From assembly GCA_951813605.1 (NCBI GenBank), contig OX638379.1:2366471-2430470 (forward strand): a stretch of 64,000 bases of DNA, written 5' to 3'. The DNA comes from an uncultured Bryobacterales bacterium (GTDB taxonomy: Bacteria > Acidobacteriota > Terriglobia > Bryobacterales > UBA6623). Each line of letters opens with the position of its first letter. The stretch's first letter is position 1. Positions 9,497 to 18,952 of this stretch are shown piece after piece. Both the position numbers and the translations under genes were made by a program. The notes beneath the pieces are model-generated. The model was given only the letters and a program-made list of their open reading frames with translations, did no database searches and was not told the DNA's origin.

Positions 9497-9502
9497 GGAC
9501 TC

Positions 9503-10903
9503 ATGGTGGGCGCGACCCGCAGAAACGGACGCGGCGCGCCCGGTTACGCCCGAAACCGGGCAGCAGCCATCGCTCTCGGGGCTCTGGCCTGCCTGGCTTG
9601 GCCGCTCGAGGCGGCGAGCACCGCCAGCTTGCCGCTGGTCGATGCGGTTAAGAATCGTGACCACCGCAGCGTCGCGGCCTTGATTGCGGAAGGCGCGGAC
9701 CTTGACGCAGCGCAGCCCGACGGCTCAACCGCGCTGGCGTGGGCCGTCCACCTCCAGGACCACGGGACAGTGCACCGATTGCTGACGTCCGGAGCCGAGG
9801 TGAACACGAGGGACGAGTACGGAGACACCCCGCTCACCCTCGCGAGCGCGAACGGGGATGCGCTGCTGATAAGGAAGCTGGTCGAGGCGGGGGCCGACAG
9901 CGACGCGAGGCGCTGGAGCGGCGAGACCGCCCTGATGCTGGCCGCAGGAACCGGCATGGCGGATGGCGTCAGGCTGCTCGCCGAACGCGGAGCGCCTCTC
10001 GACGCAACAGAGTCCAGACGGGGACAGACAGCACTGATGTGGGCGGCGGCGGAAGGCCACGCTGATGCGGTCGAGGCATTGATCGAGGCGGGTGCGGACG
10101 TCAACATGTCTTCGAAACAGGGTTTCACCGCTCTGGCGTTCGCGGTGACCCGGGACGACATTCGATCGATACGGGCGTTGATTGCGGCGGGCGCCGATCC
10201 GAACACGGTTGCCGGGGACGGCAGCTCGCTTGCGAATGTCGCCGCGTCCTACGGGCACCCCACGGCGCTCGAATCAGTCCTCGCGGCAGGCGGCGACTTC
10301 TCGAAGGCGGACCATGCCGGGAGAACACCCCTTTACTCGGCTGCCCAGGTCGGGGATGAGGAGTCGGTAGGCCTCCTTCTCGCGGAAGGTGCCGATCCCG
10401 ACGCACGGACCAAGACGTTGGAGAGTCTGGGATCCAACAGGAATCTGCGACGACCGGTCGGGGAGGATACGCCCCTGCTAGCCGCGGCCATCGGGGGGCA
10501 CACTGCAGTGATGCGGCGGCTGATTGACGCTGGCGCGGACACCGCGGCGCGCACGCAGGACGGCGCGACACTGCTGATGCAGGCCGCGCGCACCGGCAAG
10601 TTGCCGATTGTCGAGTACGCCTACACCCAGGACGACGATGTGCTGGCCGAGACCAAGATCGGCCGCACGGTGATGCACGCGGCCGTGATCCTGACATCCG
10701 ACGTTTCGTCGCAAGAGGAGATCTGCGAGGTGATCCGCTTCTTGGCCGACAAGGGGGCGGACACGGACCCTATGGACGATGGCGGGCGCACGGCGATTTC
10801 CACGGCGGATGTATGGCCGCTAGAAAAGGCGTCGATGCTGCTCTACGAACTGACGGTGGCAGCAGGCCGCCAGCCGAAGATCATGCCCACAGACCTTCGG
10901 TAG
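9503..10903 (+). CDS. Exported ankyrin-repeat protein
   Basis: 466 aa. After a basic N terminus and a hydrophobic signal (AAAIALGALACLAWPLEA) the protein is almost entirely ankyrin repeats from about residue 45 to 430, roughly eleven units with the consensus DGxTALxxAxxxGHxxxVxxLLxxGAD (for example GQTALMWAAAEGHADAVEAL, GEDTPLLAAAIGGHTAVMRR). One unit around residues 300-325 carries a longer insertion (KTLESLGSNRNLRRPVGED). Ankyrin stacks bind proteins, so the likely role is to hold the DUF1592 and DUF1552 products together or to the envelope. It is the third gene of the cassette, 6 bases after DUF1552. There is no catalytic domain. Confidence 0.88.
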   Translation: MVGATRRNGRGAPGYARNRAAAIALGALACLAWPLEAASTASLPLVDAVKNRDHRSVAALIAEGADLDAAQPDGSTALAWAVHLQDHGTVHRLLTSGAEVNTRDEYGDTPLTLASANGDALLIRKLVEAGADSDARRWSGETALMLAAGTGMADGVRLLAERGAPLDATESRRGQTALMWAAAEGHADAVEALIEAGADVNMSSKQGFTALAFAVTRDDIRSIRALIAAGADPNTVAGDGSSLANVAASYGHPTALESVLAAGGDFSKADHAGRTPLYSAAQVGDEESVGLLLAEGADPDARTKTLESLGSNRNLRRPVGEDTPLLAAAIGGHTAVMRRLIDAGADTAARTQDGATLLMQAARTGKLPIVEYAYTQDDDVLAETKIGRTVMHAAVILTSDVSSQEEICEVIRFLADKGADTDPMDDGGRTAISTADVWPLEKASMLLYELTVAAGRQPKIMPTDLR

Positions 10904-11212
10904 CTCGACTGGCCTGGCAGTGGCGTGGACCGGATCGCCGCCTATGGGCCAGTCCGACAAGCGGTGAAGGCATCCCGGCAGCTGCCGCCTTCGTTCGGCT
11001 CCGGGCATTCGGCGAATCCCACCCGGGACTGCCGCGGCAATTCACGGGTCCTGGGCGCCACCGCAGCCCAGGGCCAGACCAGCTCGCTCAGGACGGGTTC
11101 GCAGACACGAAGCCGGCATGACGAAGGCGCGGTGCCCCTCGTGCCACGGCACGGCTGGGTTCGATTCGCGGTTGCCCGGGGTGGCTACTTAGGGTAGCCT
11201 CTTAGCAGGCGC
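10904..11212. other. Intergenic stretch, no firm gene
   Basis: About 310 bases after the ankyrin gene. A 24-codon frame at 11118-11192 (MTKARCPSCHGTAG..) contains a CxxC zinc-knuckle-like pair, but it is too short and unsupported to call a gene. No clear terminator or RNA was seen. Confidence 0.4.
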
Positions 11213-11530
11213 ATGTTCTGCAAGACTTGCGGGTTCGAGGTCGAAGAGGACGATTCCTTCTGCCGAAAGTGCGGACGGTCCGTAAGAGGGTCCGCACCAG
11301 CGAGCCACTCGCACCTATGCACGCGCAGAAGGGGCGGCCGGATGGTGGCGGGCGTCTGCGCGGGTTACGCCAAGCACTTCGCCAAGGACGTTAGGATCGT
11401 GCGGATCATATGGACGATCGCAGCGTTGATCCCTCCGTTCTTCCCTGGCGTCGCGGCGTATCTGGTCAGCTGGCTTCTGATGCCCGCGCCAACGGATTCG
11501 GCCCCGGCGAATGCGGCGGTGTCCGATTAA
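11213..11530 (+). CDS. Zinc-ribbon plus PspC-domain membrane protein
   Basis: 105 aa. The N terminus is a zinc ribbon (CKTC at residues 3-6, CRKC at 17-20). A PspC domain follows (about 38-90: RMVAGVCAGYAKHFAKD, then RIIWTIAALIPPFFPGVAAYLVSWLL), whose hydrophobic part is one or two membrane segments. PspC-type proteins sit in the inner membrane and in enterobacteria take part in the phage-shock envelope-stress response; small zinc-ribbon/PspC proteins are widespread but uncharacterised. The gene ends 9 bases before the GHMP kinase start, so the two are probably co-transcribed. No PspA or PspF is present in the window. Confidence 0.85.
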   Translation: MFCKTCGFEVEEDDSFCRKCGRSVRGSAPASHSHLCTRRRGGRMVAGVCAGYAKHFAKDVRIVRIIWTIAALIPPFFPGVAAYLVSWLLMPAPTDSAPANAAVSD

Positions 11531-11539
11531 ATCGTCGCC

Positions 11540-12529
11540 GTGATCGAGACCCTAGCCTACGCCCGAGCCGGTGTCCTGGGGAATCCCTCGGACGGCTACT
11601 TCGGCAAGACGATCGCCGTGACGCTGCGCAACTTCCGCTCGCGCACCCTGCTTTATCCCAGTGCCAGACTCGAAATCCGGCTGTCAGCGGCCGACATCCC
11701 GATCTGGGAGAATCTGCAAGAGCTGCGGGAGCACACGCGCTGGCGCGGCTACTACGGTGGAATTCGGATCATTCGAGCGCTTCTGATGCGCTTCAGCGAC
11801 TACTGCGACAGCGAAGGCATCGAGCTGCATGACCGCAACTTCACGATCGAGTATGAATCGAACATTCCGCTACGCCTCGGCATGGGCGGCTCGTCAGCGA
11901 TCGTCACGTCCTGTCTCCGGGCGCTGATGCGCTATTTCGAAGTCGAGATACCGCTACCGATCCAAGCCAACTTGGTCCTCGAGACGGAAACGATGGAACT
12001 CGGCGTGCCCGCGGGGTTGCAGGACCGCGTCGTGCAGGCCTACGAAGGCTTGGTCTACATGGATTTCGAGCGCGACTTGATGGACGAGCAGGGATTCGGG
12101 AATTATGAGCGGCTCGACACCTCTCTCCTGCCGAACCTGTACGTGGCCTACAGGACCAACCTGAGCGAGGGGACGGAGGTCTTCCATAACGACTTGCGCG
12201 AGCGCTTTGAGTCAGGCGACCCGAAAGTGAGAGATGCGATGGCCGAGTGGGCCGCGATGGCCGAGCAGGGGCGAGAGGCACTGCTGGCGGGCGACTTCGA
12301 GCGCTTCGACCAGCTTGTCGACGCCAACTTCGACCTGCGGGCCAGACTGTACAGGATCGGGCTGGAGAATCTCGAAATGGTGCGCGCCGCCCGGGACGCC
12401 GGGGCAACGGCGAAGTTCGCCGGTTCCGGCGGCACGATTATCGGCACCTACCGCAACGAGGCGCACTACGACGAACTTCGCGAAGCGCTCGCCAAGCTCG
12501 ATGTGCGCGTGATCAAACCGCGAGTCTAG
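11540..12529 (+). CDS. GHMP-family sugar kinase (glucuronokinase-like)
   Basis: 329 aa cytoplasmic kinase. The N-terminal segment ARAGVLGNPSDGYFGKTIAV is GHMP motif 1, IPLRLGMGGSSAIVTS (residues 109-124) is the phosphate-binding motif 2 and AKFAGSGGTIIGTY is motif 3 near the C terminus. GVPAGLQDRVVQAYEGLVYMDF is typical of the sugar-acid and heptose branch, and the opening motif resembles glucuronokinases, so a sugar-1-kinase acting on a uronic acid or related sugar is likely; the exact substrate is not settled. Translation starts at GTG 11540. It is paired with the PspC gene upstream and faces the SMP-30-type gene convergently, with 26 bases between them. Confidence 0.8.
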   Translation: MIETLAYARAGVLGNPSDGYFGKTIAVTLRNFRSRTLLYPSARLEIRLSAADIPIWENLQELREHTRWRGYYGGIRIIRALLMRFSDYCDSEGIELHDRNFTIEYESNIPLRLGMGGSSAIVTSCLRALMRYFEVEIPLPIQANLVLETETMELGVPAGLQDRVVQAYEGLVYMDFERDLMDEQGFGNYERLDTSLLPNLYVAYRTNLSEGTEVFHNDLRERFESGDPKVRDAMAEWAAMAEQGREALLAGDFERFDQLVDANFDLRARLYRIGLENLEMVRAARDAGATAKFAGSGGTIIGTYRNEAHYDELREALAKLDVRVIKPRV

Positions 12530-12555
12530 GCCGGCGCCAAGATCTTGCGCAGGGC

Positions 12556-13515
12556 CTATGCGACGGGCCCGGGCAAGACCCCGCGCGTGCGGGTGCGGAT
12601 GCGGCACAGGTAGTCGTCCGAGCAAAGATACAGCGTCGAGCCATCGTCGCCCCAGCAGAGGTTCGCCACGCGACAGCCGGTGACGATGCGGCCGAGGATT
12701 GTCCCGTCGGGGCGCAGCACCCACACGCCTCCGGGGCCGGTCGTGAAGATGTTCCCGTCGCCGTCGATTTTGATGCCGTCCGGCAGGCCAGGCCCATCAG
12801 AGGTGCGATCGGTGAGATCTCGCACGAGTTCCACCGGACCGAGCATGCCGTTGGAGAGGACCGGATAGCGCAGGACGACGGCGCGGCGCGGGTTGGATTG
12901 GGTGACGTACAGCGCTTGCTGGTCAGGGGTGAAAGCTACTCCATTCGGGTTCTCCAACTCGTCGTTGACCAGGATCGCTTCCCGCGTCCCCGCGCGGACA
13001 AGATACACGCCGCAGACGGGCAGCTCGCGACGCGGGTCCTCGTAGCGGCGGTGCAGACCGTAGGCGGGATCGGTGAAATAGAGGTCGCCGCCGGAATTGA
13101 GTACGAGATCGTTCGGAGAATTCAGTCGCTTGCCGCGGTACGAGTCGACCACCGTGACCTTGCCGCCGCGCGGCTCCAGGCGCGAAACCCGACGGTCGCC
13201 GTGCTCGCAAGCCCAGAGGCTTCCGTCGCCGTCGAGGGTCAGGCCGTTCGAGCCGGGCTCCTTTCCGTAGTAGGCAACGCCGGTATAGCCCGAGGGCTGC
13301 ATCCAGATGCTGGCCCCCTCGGCCTCGCTCCAGCGATAGATCGCGTTCCGCGGGATGTCCGAGAAGAGCAGGTAACCTCCCCGCGCTACCCACACGGGAC
13401 CTTCCGGCCAAGCGAAACCGACATCCAGAAGCTCAACCACAGCATCGGCCGCGATCAGAGAGTCCAAGGAGGGGTCGAACCGATCGATTCGGCCAACAGC
13501 TTCGAATTGAGGCAT
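12556..13515 (-). CDS. SMP-30/gluconolactonase-family beta-propeller protein
   Basis: 319 aa, six-bladed SMP-30/LRE-type propeller. Diagnostic stretches are GFAWPEGPVWVARGGYLLFSD (metal-binding Glu in PEGP), GSNGLTLDGDGSLWACEHG, RLNSPNDLVLNSGGDLYFTD (Asn and Asp metal ligands), NPNGVAFTPDQQALYVT and GLPDGIKIDGDGNIFTTGPG (catalytic-type Asp). Enzymes of this family hydrolyse sugar lactones such as gluconolactone. No signal peptide is apparent from the ATG at 13515, so it is predicted cytoplasmic. Together with the sugar kinase opposite it hints at sugar-acid metabolism, but the genes are convergent, not an operon. Exact substrate unknown. Confidence 0.85.
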   Translation of the reverse strand: MPQFEAVGRIDRFDPSLDSLIAADAVVELLDVGFAWPEGPVWVARGGYLLFSDIPRNAIYRWSEAEGASIWMQPSGYTGVAYYGKEPGSNGLTLDGDGSLWACEHGDRRVSRLEPRGGKVTVVDSYRGKRLNSPNDLVLNSGGDLYFTDPAYGLHRRYEDPRRELPVCGVYLVRAGTREAILVNDELENPNGVAFTPDQQALYVTQSNPRRAVVLRYPVLSNGMLGPVELVRDLTDRTSDGPGLPDGIKIDGDGNIFTTGPGGVWVLRPDGTILGRIVTGCRVANLCWGDDGSTLYLCSDDYLCRIRTRTRGVLPGPVA

Positions 13516-13625
13516 AAACGGCCATTCTAGCCCCGCAAATGCTGCCGTCGAAGGGGAGCAATCGGGTTTGCTTTTCCCTAGCGATTCGGTTACGATGGAA
13601 TCGGTCACAGTTTCGGCCATATCCG

Positions 13626-13651
13626 AAAGTGGGCTTGCGCCCGCTTTTTTT
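13626..13651 (+). promoter_or_regulatory. Terminator-like hairpin in the rimP leader
   Basis: AAA-GTGGGC (13626-13634), loop TTGC (13635-13638), GCCCGC (13639-13644) and a run of seven T (13645-13651). The stem can extend to 9 pairs if the A and T runs pair; one pair is G-U. It has the full anatomy of an intrinsic terminator but sits 14 bases upstream of the rimP start codon, so it is more likely an attenuator of the rimP-nusA-infB operon, or the terminator of an upstream transcript. NusA is itself a pausing and termination factor, which makes autoregulation attractive (inference). Confidence 0.6.
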
Positions 13652-13665
13652 GTGGTTGCAATCAG

Positions 13666-14136
13666 ATGGCGTTCGAAAGGAAGGCGGTCGTCGAACAGGT
13701 TCGCGAAATGGCGGAACGCATAGCTACGTCCGCAGGGCTCGAACTTGTCGACGCCGAGTGGAGAGGCGGTTCGCGAGGCGGCTTGTTGCGCGTATTCATC
13801 GACAAGCCTGACGGAATCACTCACTCGGACTGCGAACTGGTATCGCACCAGCTGTCCGCAGCGCTCGACGTTGCGGACCTGATACCGTCCACCTACAGGC
13901 TCGAGGTTTCGTCTCCCGGCCTCGATCGCAAGCTTTCGAAACGGTCCGAATTCGAGCGCTTCGCCGGATGCAAGGCCAAGCTGCGCGTGCGCGAGCCATT
14001 GCACGGAGCCCGCAGCGTGACTGGGCATATCCAGAGCAGCTCGCCCGCCGCGGTCTCGCTTCGCACCGCGCGCGGCGAGATGCTGGAGATTTCCTTCGAC
14101 GACATTGAACGGGCGAGGCTAGTCGCCGAGTTCTAG
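13666..14136 (+). CDS. rimP: Ribosome maturation factor RimP
   Basis: 156 aa, the normal length for RimP, which assists late 30S-subunit assembly. The N-terminal alpha/beta domain contains GLELVDAEWRGGSRGGLLRVFIDKPDGITHSDCELVS, the well-conserved RVFIDKPDGI block being the clearest match, then YRLEVSSPGLDRKL, the family hallmark. The C-terminal SH3-like domain ends ISFDDIERARLV. It is the first gene of the canonical rimP-nusA-infB operon, 36 bases before nusA. The ATG at 13666 lies just after the terminator-like hairpin. Confidence 0.96.
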   Translation: MAFERKAVVEQVREMAERIATSAGLELVDAEWRGGSRGGLLRVFIDKPDGITHSDCELVSHQLSAALDVADLIPSTYRLEVSSPGLDRKLSKRSEFERFAGCKAKLRVREPLHGARSVTGHIQSSSPAAVSLRTARGEMLEISFDDIERARLVAEF

Positions 14137-14172
14137 GAATTCGCATTGCAGGTCCGGAGGTAGGTAGATCAC

Positions 14173-15783
14173 ATGGCGATGGGCATTTTCACGGAAATCG
14201 AACAGCTGAGCCAGAACAAGGGCATCAACTCGGAGATCATCCTAGAGGCGGTGAAGGACGCCATGCTGGCGGCCGCCCGCAAGTACTACAAGACCGACGA
14301 GGACCTGGTCGCCGAAATCAATCCTTCGACAGGGGCTATCGACGTGTTTGCCGTCAAGACCGTCACCCACTTGGTTGCGAACTCCTCCAAGGAAGTCAGT
14401 CTCGCTCAAGCCCAAAAGGTCGATCGAACGGCGCGCATCGGATCCGAGGTTCGCTTCTACAAGCCCACCAAGCCGCTAGGCCGGATTTCGGCCCAGATGG
14501 CCAAGCAAGTGATCTTCCAGAAAATCAGGGAGGCAGAGCGCGAGACCATCTGCGCGGAATTCGAGAGTCGCGTCAACACGGTCGAGTACTGCACCGTGAA
14601 GCGCACCGAGGGCCAGGATCTAATCGTCGAGCTCGGTCGGACGGAGGCGCGCATGCCGCGCCGAGAACAGTCGAGGCTCGAGAGCTACATGCCGGGCGAC
14701 CGGGTTCGCGTGATCATCAAGGCAATCGAGAAATTGGGCCGCGGTCCGGCGGTCATCGCTTCCCGAGCGAGCGAGGAACTCGTCAAGCGCCTTTTCGAGC
14801 AGGAAGTTCCGGAAATCTACGACAACACAGTAGAGATCAAGGCTTGCGCCCGCGAGGCGGGGGAACGCACCAAGATCGCCGTCAAGTCCCGGGACCGCGA
14901 TGTCGACGCGGTCGGCGCATGCGTGGGCATGAAGGGCATGCGCGTGCAGACCATCATCCGAGAGCTTCGGGGCGAGAAGATCGACATCATCCAGTACATC
15001 GAAGACCCGCTGGAAATGGTCCGCTGGGCGCTCAGTCCAGCCAAAGTGACGCGAGTCGATGTGCTCGACCCGGTCGAGCGCCACATGGAAGTAATCGTCG
15101 ACGAATCGCAGCTGTCGCTCGCTATCGGGAAGAAGGGGCAGAACGTGCGCCTCGCGGCGAAGCTCCTGGGCTGGCGCATCGACATCAAGAGCGAGGACGA
15201 GAAGCGGAAGGAAGTCGAGGACGCCCTGGCCGTCATCAGCGGCGGCGGCACCCCCGTCAGCACGCTCCTCGACTACGGCCTCAGCGTGGGGCTGATCGAC
15301 AAGCTCATCAAGTCGGAAACCGCGACATTGGAGGCGCTGGCCGACCTGACTCCCGAGCAACTCCTCGAGATACCCGGTGTCGGCTCGGAACTGGTCGAGC
15401 GCATCCGGGTGGCCGTGAACCAGTGCTACGCGCACCTCGCAAGAACAGTCGGAGCCGTCCCGACTGCCGACGAGCCTGAAACCGAGCAAGGAGCCCAAGA
15501 GGGGGTCGAGCAGGATGCCGCGGAGGCCGAGGCGGCGGAGCCCGCGGTGCTGCCCGGCGTACCGGATTCCAGAAGCGAAGACGACGATGATGACGAGGTC
15601 GACTTCGACGCGGCGGAACTCGAAAGCTTTGGTAAAATGAACCGGTATCGGGGTCCAAACGCGGAACTCGGCTACCCGAAGGAAGGGCAAGAGCGAGCCG
15701 GTTCCGCCACGGGCACTGATCCGGTAGTGGTTGGCGCGGTCGAAGAACAAGGGACGGAGGAGAAGAACGATTCGCATCAATGA
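14173..15783 (+). CDS. nusA: Transcription termination/antitermination factor NusA
   Basis: 536 aa. The N-terminal RNA-polymerase-binding domain (about 1-135) is followed by an S1 domain (about 140-210), two KH domains (about 230-350, with [19 protein letters not shown] and [17 protein letters not shown]) and a helix-hairpin-helix-like segment ([20 protein letters not shown], about 395-415). The C-terminal tail is acidic and low-complexity ([17 protein letters not shown]) and is longer than in compact NusA proteins. ATG 14173 fits a GGAGGT about 11 bases upstream; an in-frame ATG at 14179 is the alternative. The 3' end overlaps infB. NusA controls pausing, termination and antitermination. Confidence 0.97.
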   Translation: MAMGIFTEIEQLSQNKGINSEIILEAVKDAMLAAARKYYKTDEDLVAEINPSTGAIDVFAVKTVTHLVANSSKEVSLAQAQKVDRTARIGSEVRFYKPTKPLGRISAQMAKQVIFQKIREAERETICAEFESRVNTVEYCTVKRTEGQDLIVELGRTEARMPRREQSRLESYMPGDRVRVIIKAIEKLGRGPAVIASRASEELVKRLFEQEVPEIYDNTVEIKACAREAGERTKIAVKSRDRDVDAVGACVGMKGMRVQTIIRELRGEKIDIIQYIEDPLEMVRWALSPAKVTRVDVLDPVERHMEVIVDESQLSLAIGKKGQNVRLAAKLLGWRIDIKSEDEKRKEVEDALAVISGGGTPVSTLLDYGLSVGLIDKLIKSETATLEALADLTPEQLLEIPGVGSELVERIRVAVNQCYAHLARTVGAVPTADEPETEQGAQEGVEQDAAEAEAAEPAVLPGVPDSRSEDDDDDEVDFDAAELESFGKMNRYRGPNAELGYPKEGQERAGSATGTDPVVVGAVEEQGTEEKNDSHQ

Positions 15784-18700
15784 ACTAGCACGGGAGTTAG
15801 AGGTCAAGTCCAGCGAAATCATAGATGTGCTGCCCGACTTCGGCATCGAGGACTCCAAGTCCCATTCGAGTTCGTTGGACGAGGTCACGGCGGACAAGGT
15901 TCGCGACAAAATGAAAGACCGCAAGCGCGCCGTGCCGCCGGCGCCGATTGCCGAACTTGAGCTGCCGTTGCGGAAGCGCGCCAGACGCATCCCCCGACGC
16001 AGAGTCCCTCGCACCGCCCGTTCATCCGCGGCGTCGGTGCCCCCGTCGATCCCGGTCGCCGGCACCAGCAAGTCGTTTCGACCGCCGATGAACCCCTTTC
16101 GTCCGCCTGTCGTCTCCCGGCCGCCGGCTGACGCGCAGCCGGCTCCCCCTCGTCCACCGGCGCCAGCGCCGCCGCTCGCATCGAGCGCAGCTCCCCCGCT
16201 GCCAGCAAAATCCGAGCCGCCGCCAAAGCCCAAGCCGAAACAGGCCACGCGTGCTTCCGATCTGGCAGTCGACGGAGGCGCCAAGCCCGAGGTGCCCCCG
16301 GTCGTGGCGATCGGGCCGGAAGCCAAGCGCCCCCAGGTCAACTTGTTGCCGGGACGCCCGAACAAACCCAAGCCTCCCGTCATCCAGCATGCACCCTCGA
16401 TCCCGAAGCCGCTGACACCCCCCGCCTCGACGCCCCCGCGACTCGCGACCCCCATCCAAGGCGCCCCAAGGCGCGCCGACCCCCCGGTGCGGGCCATGCC
16501 TGCGCCCAATTCGGCGACTGCTCCAGCCCAACCGAAGCAGTCAGTAGCCCGACCCAAGACCCCGGCGGAACCCCTGCCGCGCCCGGCGCGTCTGATGGCG
16601 ATTCCCGGCGTGCCCCAGCCGGCGCGACCGCCCAGCAAGAGTACGCGCCCGAATCTGCCGGCGCGCCCCATCCGGCCTCCCGGCTTGGCCAAGCCGGGCA
16701 TGACTCCCGGAGGGCCTGCTGGGAAAGGGCGCTTCTCGTCGGGCTTTCCGGCCCGCTCCAATATTCTCGTCCCGGGGCAGCCGATTGTCCCGCGCCGCGT
16801 AAAGGCAACGCCGATTCCCGGCGTTCCCGCCCCCACCCCGGGAGCGCCTGTTGGCTACCGACCCCGACCGGGCCTGCGGCCAGGCATGCCCGGTCGCCCA
16901 CTCGGGCCGGGCCGACCGGGGCGTCCGGGCTTCCGGCGGCCGCGGCCGCCGCAGCGGCGCAAGCGCGACCTCGAGGCACTGCGGGAAAGCAAGTTCCAGA
17001 AGCGCAAGCGCAAGACCGAGATTCCGAAGGCTGCCAACACAGACATCTTCGCCGCGGACGGGGCCACGGTCAAGGAAGTTGCCGAGAAGCTTGGAATCAA
17101 GGCCAACCAGATCATCAGATCGCTGGTGGACAAGGGCCAGTTCGCGAACATCAACCAGCCGCTCGAACTCGAGAGAATCAAGCAGATCGCCGCCTACTTC
17201 GGCGCCACCGCCACCGAGCTGACGTTCGAGGAGGAGGCCGTCCTCGACATCGAACAGGAAGAGGTTGTCGAGGACATCGAGACCCGTTCGCCGGTCGTTA
17301 CGATCATGGGACACGTCGACCACGGCAAGACATCGCTGCTGGACGCGATACGGTCGTCCAACGTGGCTGCCCGCGAAGCCGGCGGGATCACGCAAGCGAT
17401 CGGAGCCTACCATGTCGTCAAGGACGGCAAGCGCATCGTTTTCATCGACACGCCCGGTCACGAGGCGTTCACCAAGATGCGCGCGCACGGCGCCTCCGTG
17501 ACCGATATTGTTGTCCTCGTAGTGGCAGCCGATGACGGCGTGATGCCTCAGACGATCGAAGCCATCGATCACGCCAAGGAAGCCAACGTTCCGATCATCG
17601 TCGCCGTGAACAAGATCGACTTGCCCAAGTCCGAGCCGGACCGCGTCAAGCAACAGCTTTCCGACCGCGGCCTGGTACCGGAGGAATGGGGCGGCGAAAC
17701 AATCTTCTGCTCGGTCTCGGCCAAGACCCAAGAGGGCATTGACAACCTGCTCGAGATGATGAACTTGGTCGCAGACGTTCGCGAGCTGAAGGCCAATCCG
17801 GCGCGTTCCGCCATCGGCGTAGTGATCGAGGCGAAGCTCGACCGGGGCAAGGGACCGGTCGCCACCGTGCTCACGCAGAACGGGACGCTGCGAGTGGGCG
17901 ATACGTTCGTGGTCGGCGCCGTTCTCGGCAAAGTCCGTGCATTGATGGACGATCGCGGCAAGCAGGTCACGCAGGCTGGCCCGTCGTCGGCGGTGGTCGT
18001 GCTCGGGTTGAGCAAGATCCCGGAGCCGGGCGACCAGCTCTCGGTTGTTGCGAACTCGGATCGCGCCAAGAAGATCGTGGACTTCCGCGAGGAGAAGCTG
18101 CGCGAGCAGGCGATGGCTCGGACGGCCCGCAAGTCGTTGGAGCAATTCCAGGAACAGCTGGCCGCAGGGCACGTGAAGGAGCTGCCGCTGATCGTCAAGT
18201 CCGACTTCCAGGGTTCGGCGACCGTGCTGCAGGACACCCTGGCAAAGCTGACGAGCGACAAGGTCAAGGTTCGCGTCATCCATTCGGGAGTCGGTGCGAT
18301 CAAGGAGTACGACATCACGCTCGCAATCGCGTCCCAAGCGATTGTCGTAGGATTCAACGTGCGTCCCGAGCGTTCGGCCGCAGCACTGGCGGATCGCGAG
18401 GGAATCGATATCCGCCTGCACACAGTGATCTACGAACTCGTGAACGAGTTGAAGAAGGCACTGGCCGGATTGCTGGAGCCGATTCGGAAGGAGGAGTTCC
18501 TCGGGCGGGCCTCGGTGCTGGAAGTGTTCAACATCACTAATGTGGGCACGGTTGCAGGTTGCGTTCTGGAAGAAGGATTGGCACAAAGCAACGCGTCGGC
18601 GCGGCTGCTCCGGGACAATGTCGTGGTCCACACCGGACGCTTGGCCTCGCTGAAGCGATTCAAGGATGACGTGAAGGAAGTGCGCGCCGGCCAGGAGTGC

Positions 18701-18805
18701 GGCATGCACTTCGAGCGTTACAACGACGTCAAGAAGGGCGACGAGATAGAACTCTTCAAGACCATCGAACTCAAGCAGGACATCAACGAGCTGATCCCGG
18801 TTTAG
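15731..18805 (+). CDS. infB: Translation initiation factor IF-2
   Basis: 1024 aa from the TTG at 15731. An IF2N motif ([20 protein letters not shown]) is at the N terminus, then a very long Pro/Ala/Arg-rich linker (about 80-420), a second IF2N (about 450-500) and the GTPase core: G1 GHVDHGKT (about 526-533), G3 DTPGHE and G4 NKID, followed by beta-barrel domains. It places initiator tRNA on the 30S subunit. The start is uncertain. TTG 15731 has no ribosome site and overlaps nusA by 53 bases, while GGAGGAG at 15756-15762 is ideally placed for a rare ATT start at 15770, which would give the usual IF-2 N terminus (IRINELARE). Confidence 0.96.
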   Translation: MARSKNKGRRRRTIRINELARELEVKSSEIIDVLPDFGIEDSKSHSSSLDEVTADKVRDKMKDRKRAVPPAPIAELELPLRKRARRIPRRRVPRTARSSAASVPPSIPVAGTSKSFRPPMNPFRPPVVSRPPADAQPAPPRPPAPAPPLASSAAPPLPAKSEPPPKPKPKQATRASDLAVDGGAKPEVPPVVAIGPEAKRPQVNLLPGRPNKPKPPVIQHAPSIPKPLTPPASTPPRLATPIQGAPRRADPPVRAMPAPNSATAPAQPKQSVARPKTPAEPLPRPARLMAIPGVPQPARPPSKSTRPNLPARPIRPPGLAKPGMTPGGPAGKGRFSSGFPARSNILVPGQPIVPRRVKATPIPGVPAPTPGAPVGYRPRPGLRPGMPGRPLGPGRPGRPGFRRPRPPQRRKRDLEALRESKFQKRKRKTEIPKAANTDIFAADGATVKEVAEKLGIKANQIIRSLVDKGQFANINQPLELERIKQIAAYFGATATELTFEEEAVLDIEQEEVVEDIETRSPVVTIMGHVDHGKTSLLDAIRSSNVAAREAGGITQAIGAYHVVKDGKRIVFIDTPGHEAFTKMRAHGASVTDIVVLVVAADDGVMPQTIEAIDHAKEANVPIIVAVNKIDLPKSEPDRVKQQLSDRGLVPEEWGGETIFCSVSAKTQEGIDNLLEMMNLVADVRELKANPARSAIGVVIEAKLDRGKGPVATVLTQNGTLRVGDTFVVGAVLGKVRALMDDRGKQVTQAGPSSAVVVLGLSKIPEPGDQLSVVANSDRAKKIVDFREEKLREQAMARTARKSLEQFQEQLAAGHVKELPLIVKSDFQGSATVLQDTLAKLTSDKVKVRVIHSGVGAIKEYDITLAIASQAIVVGFNVRPERSAAALADREGIDIRLHTVIYELVNELKKALAGLLEPIRKEEFLGRASVLEVFNITNVGTVAGCVLEEGLAQSNASARLLRDNVVVHTGRLASLKRFKDDVKEVRAGQECGMHFERYNDVKKGDEIELFKTIELKQDINELIPV

Positions 18806-18952
18806 TCCGCGCAGCAGATCACGCCCAGACGACCGCTTCCGAAGCAGTGGGGCGCCCGCCTCGCGGGGCACGCGCTTCCCCGCCCCGCAGAAATGGGTTG
18901 GGGCACGCGGATAGCCGAGCGTGCCAGCTGGGCCTGGAACAGGGTCGCGATT

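Noticed and set aside
9503..10903. Ankyrin gene as a eukaryote-derived effector
   Set aside because: It has a bacterial signal peptide, codon use like its neighbours and a tight operon with DUF1552; exported ankyrin proteins are common in this genomic context.
11118..11192. 24-codon frame with a CPSCHG zinc-knuckle-like motif
   Set aside because: Too short, no ribosome site, no second cysteine pair, and not in frame with the following zinc-ribbon gene.
16020..16980. Long minus-strand frames opposite the infB Pro/Ala-rich linker
   Set aside because: They arise from the GC-rich, stop-poor codon pattern of the IF-2 linker; the products are Gly/Arg-rich and match nothing.
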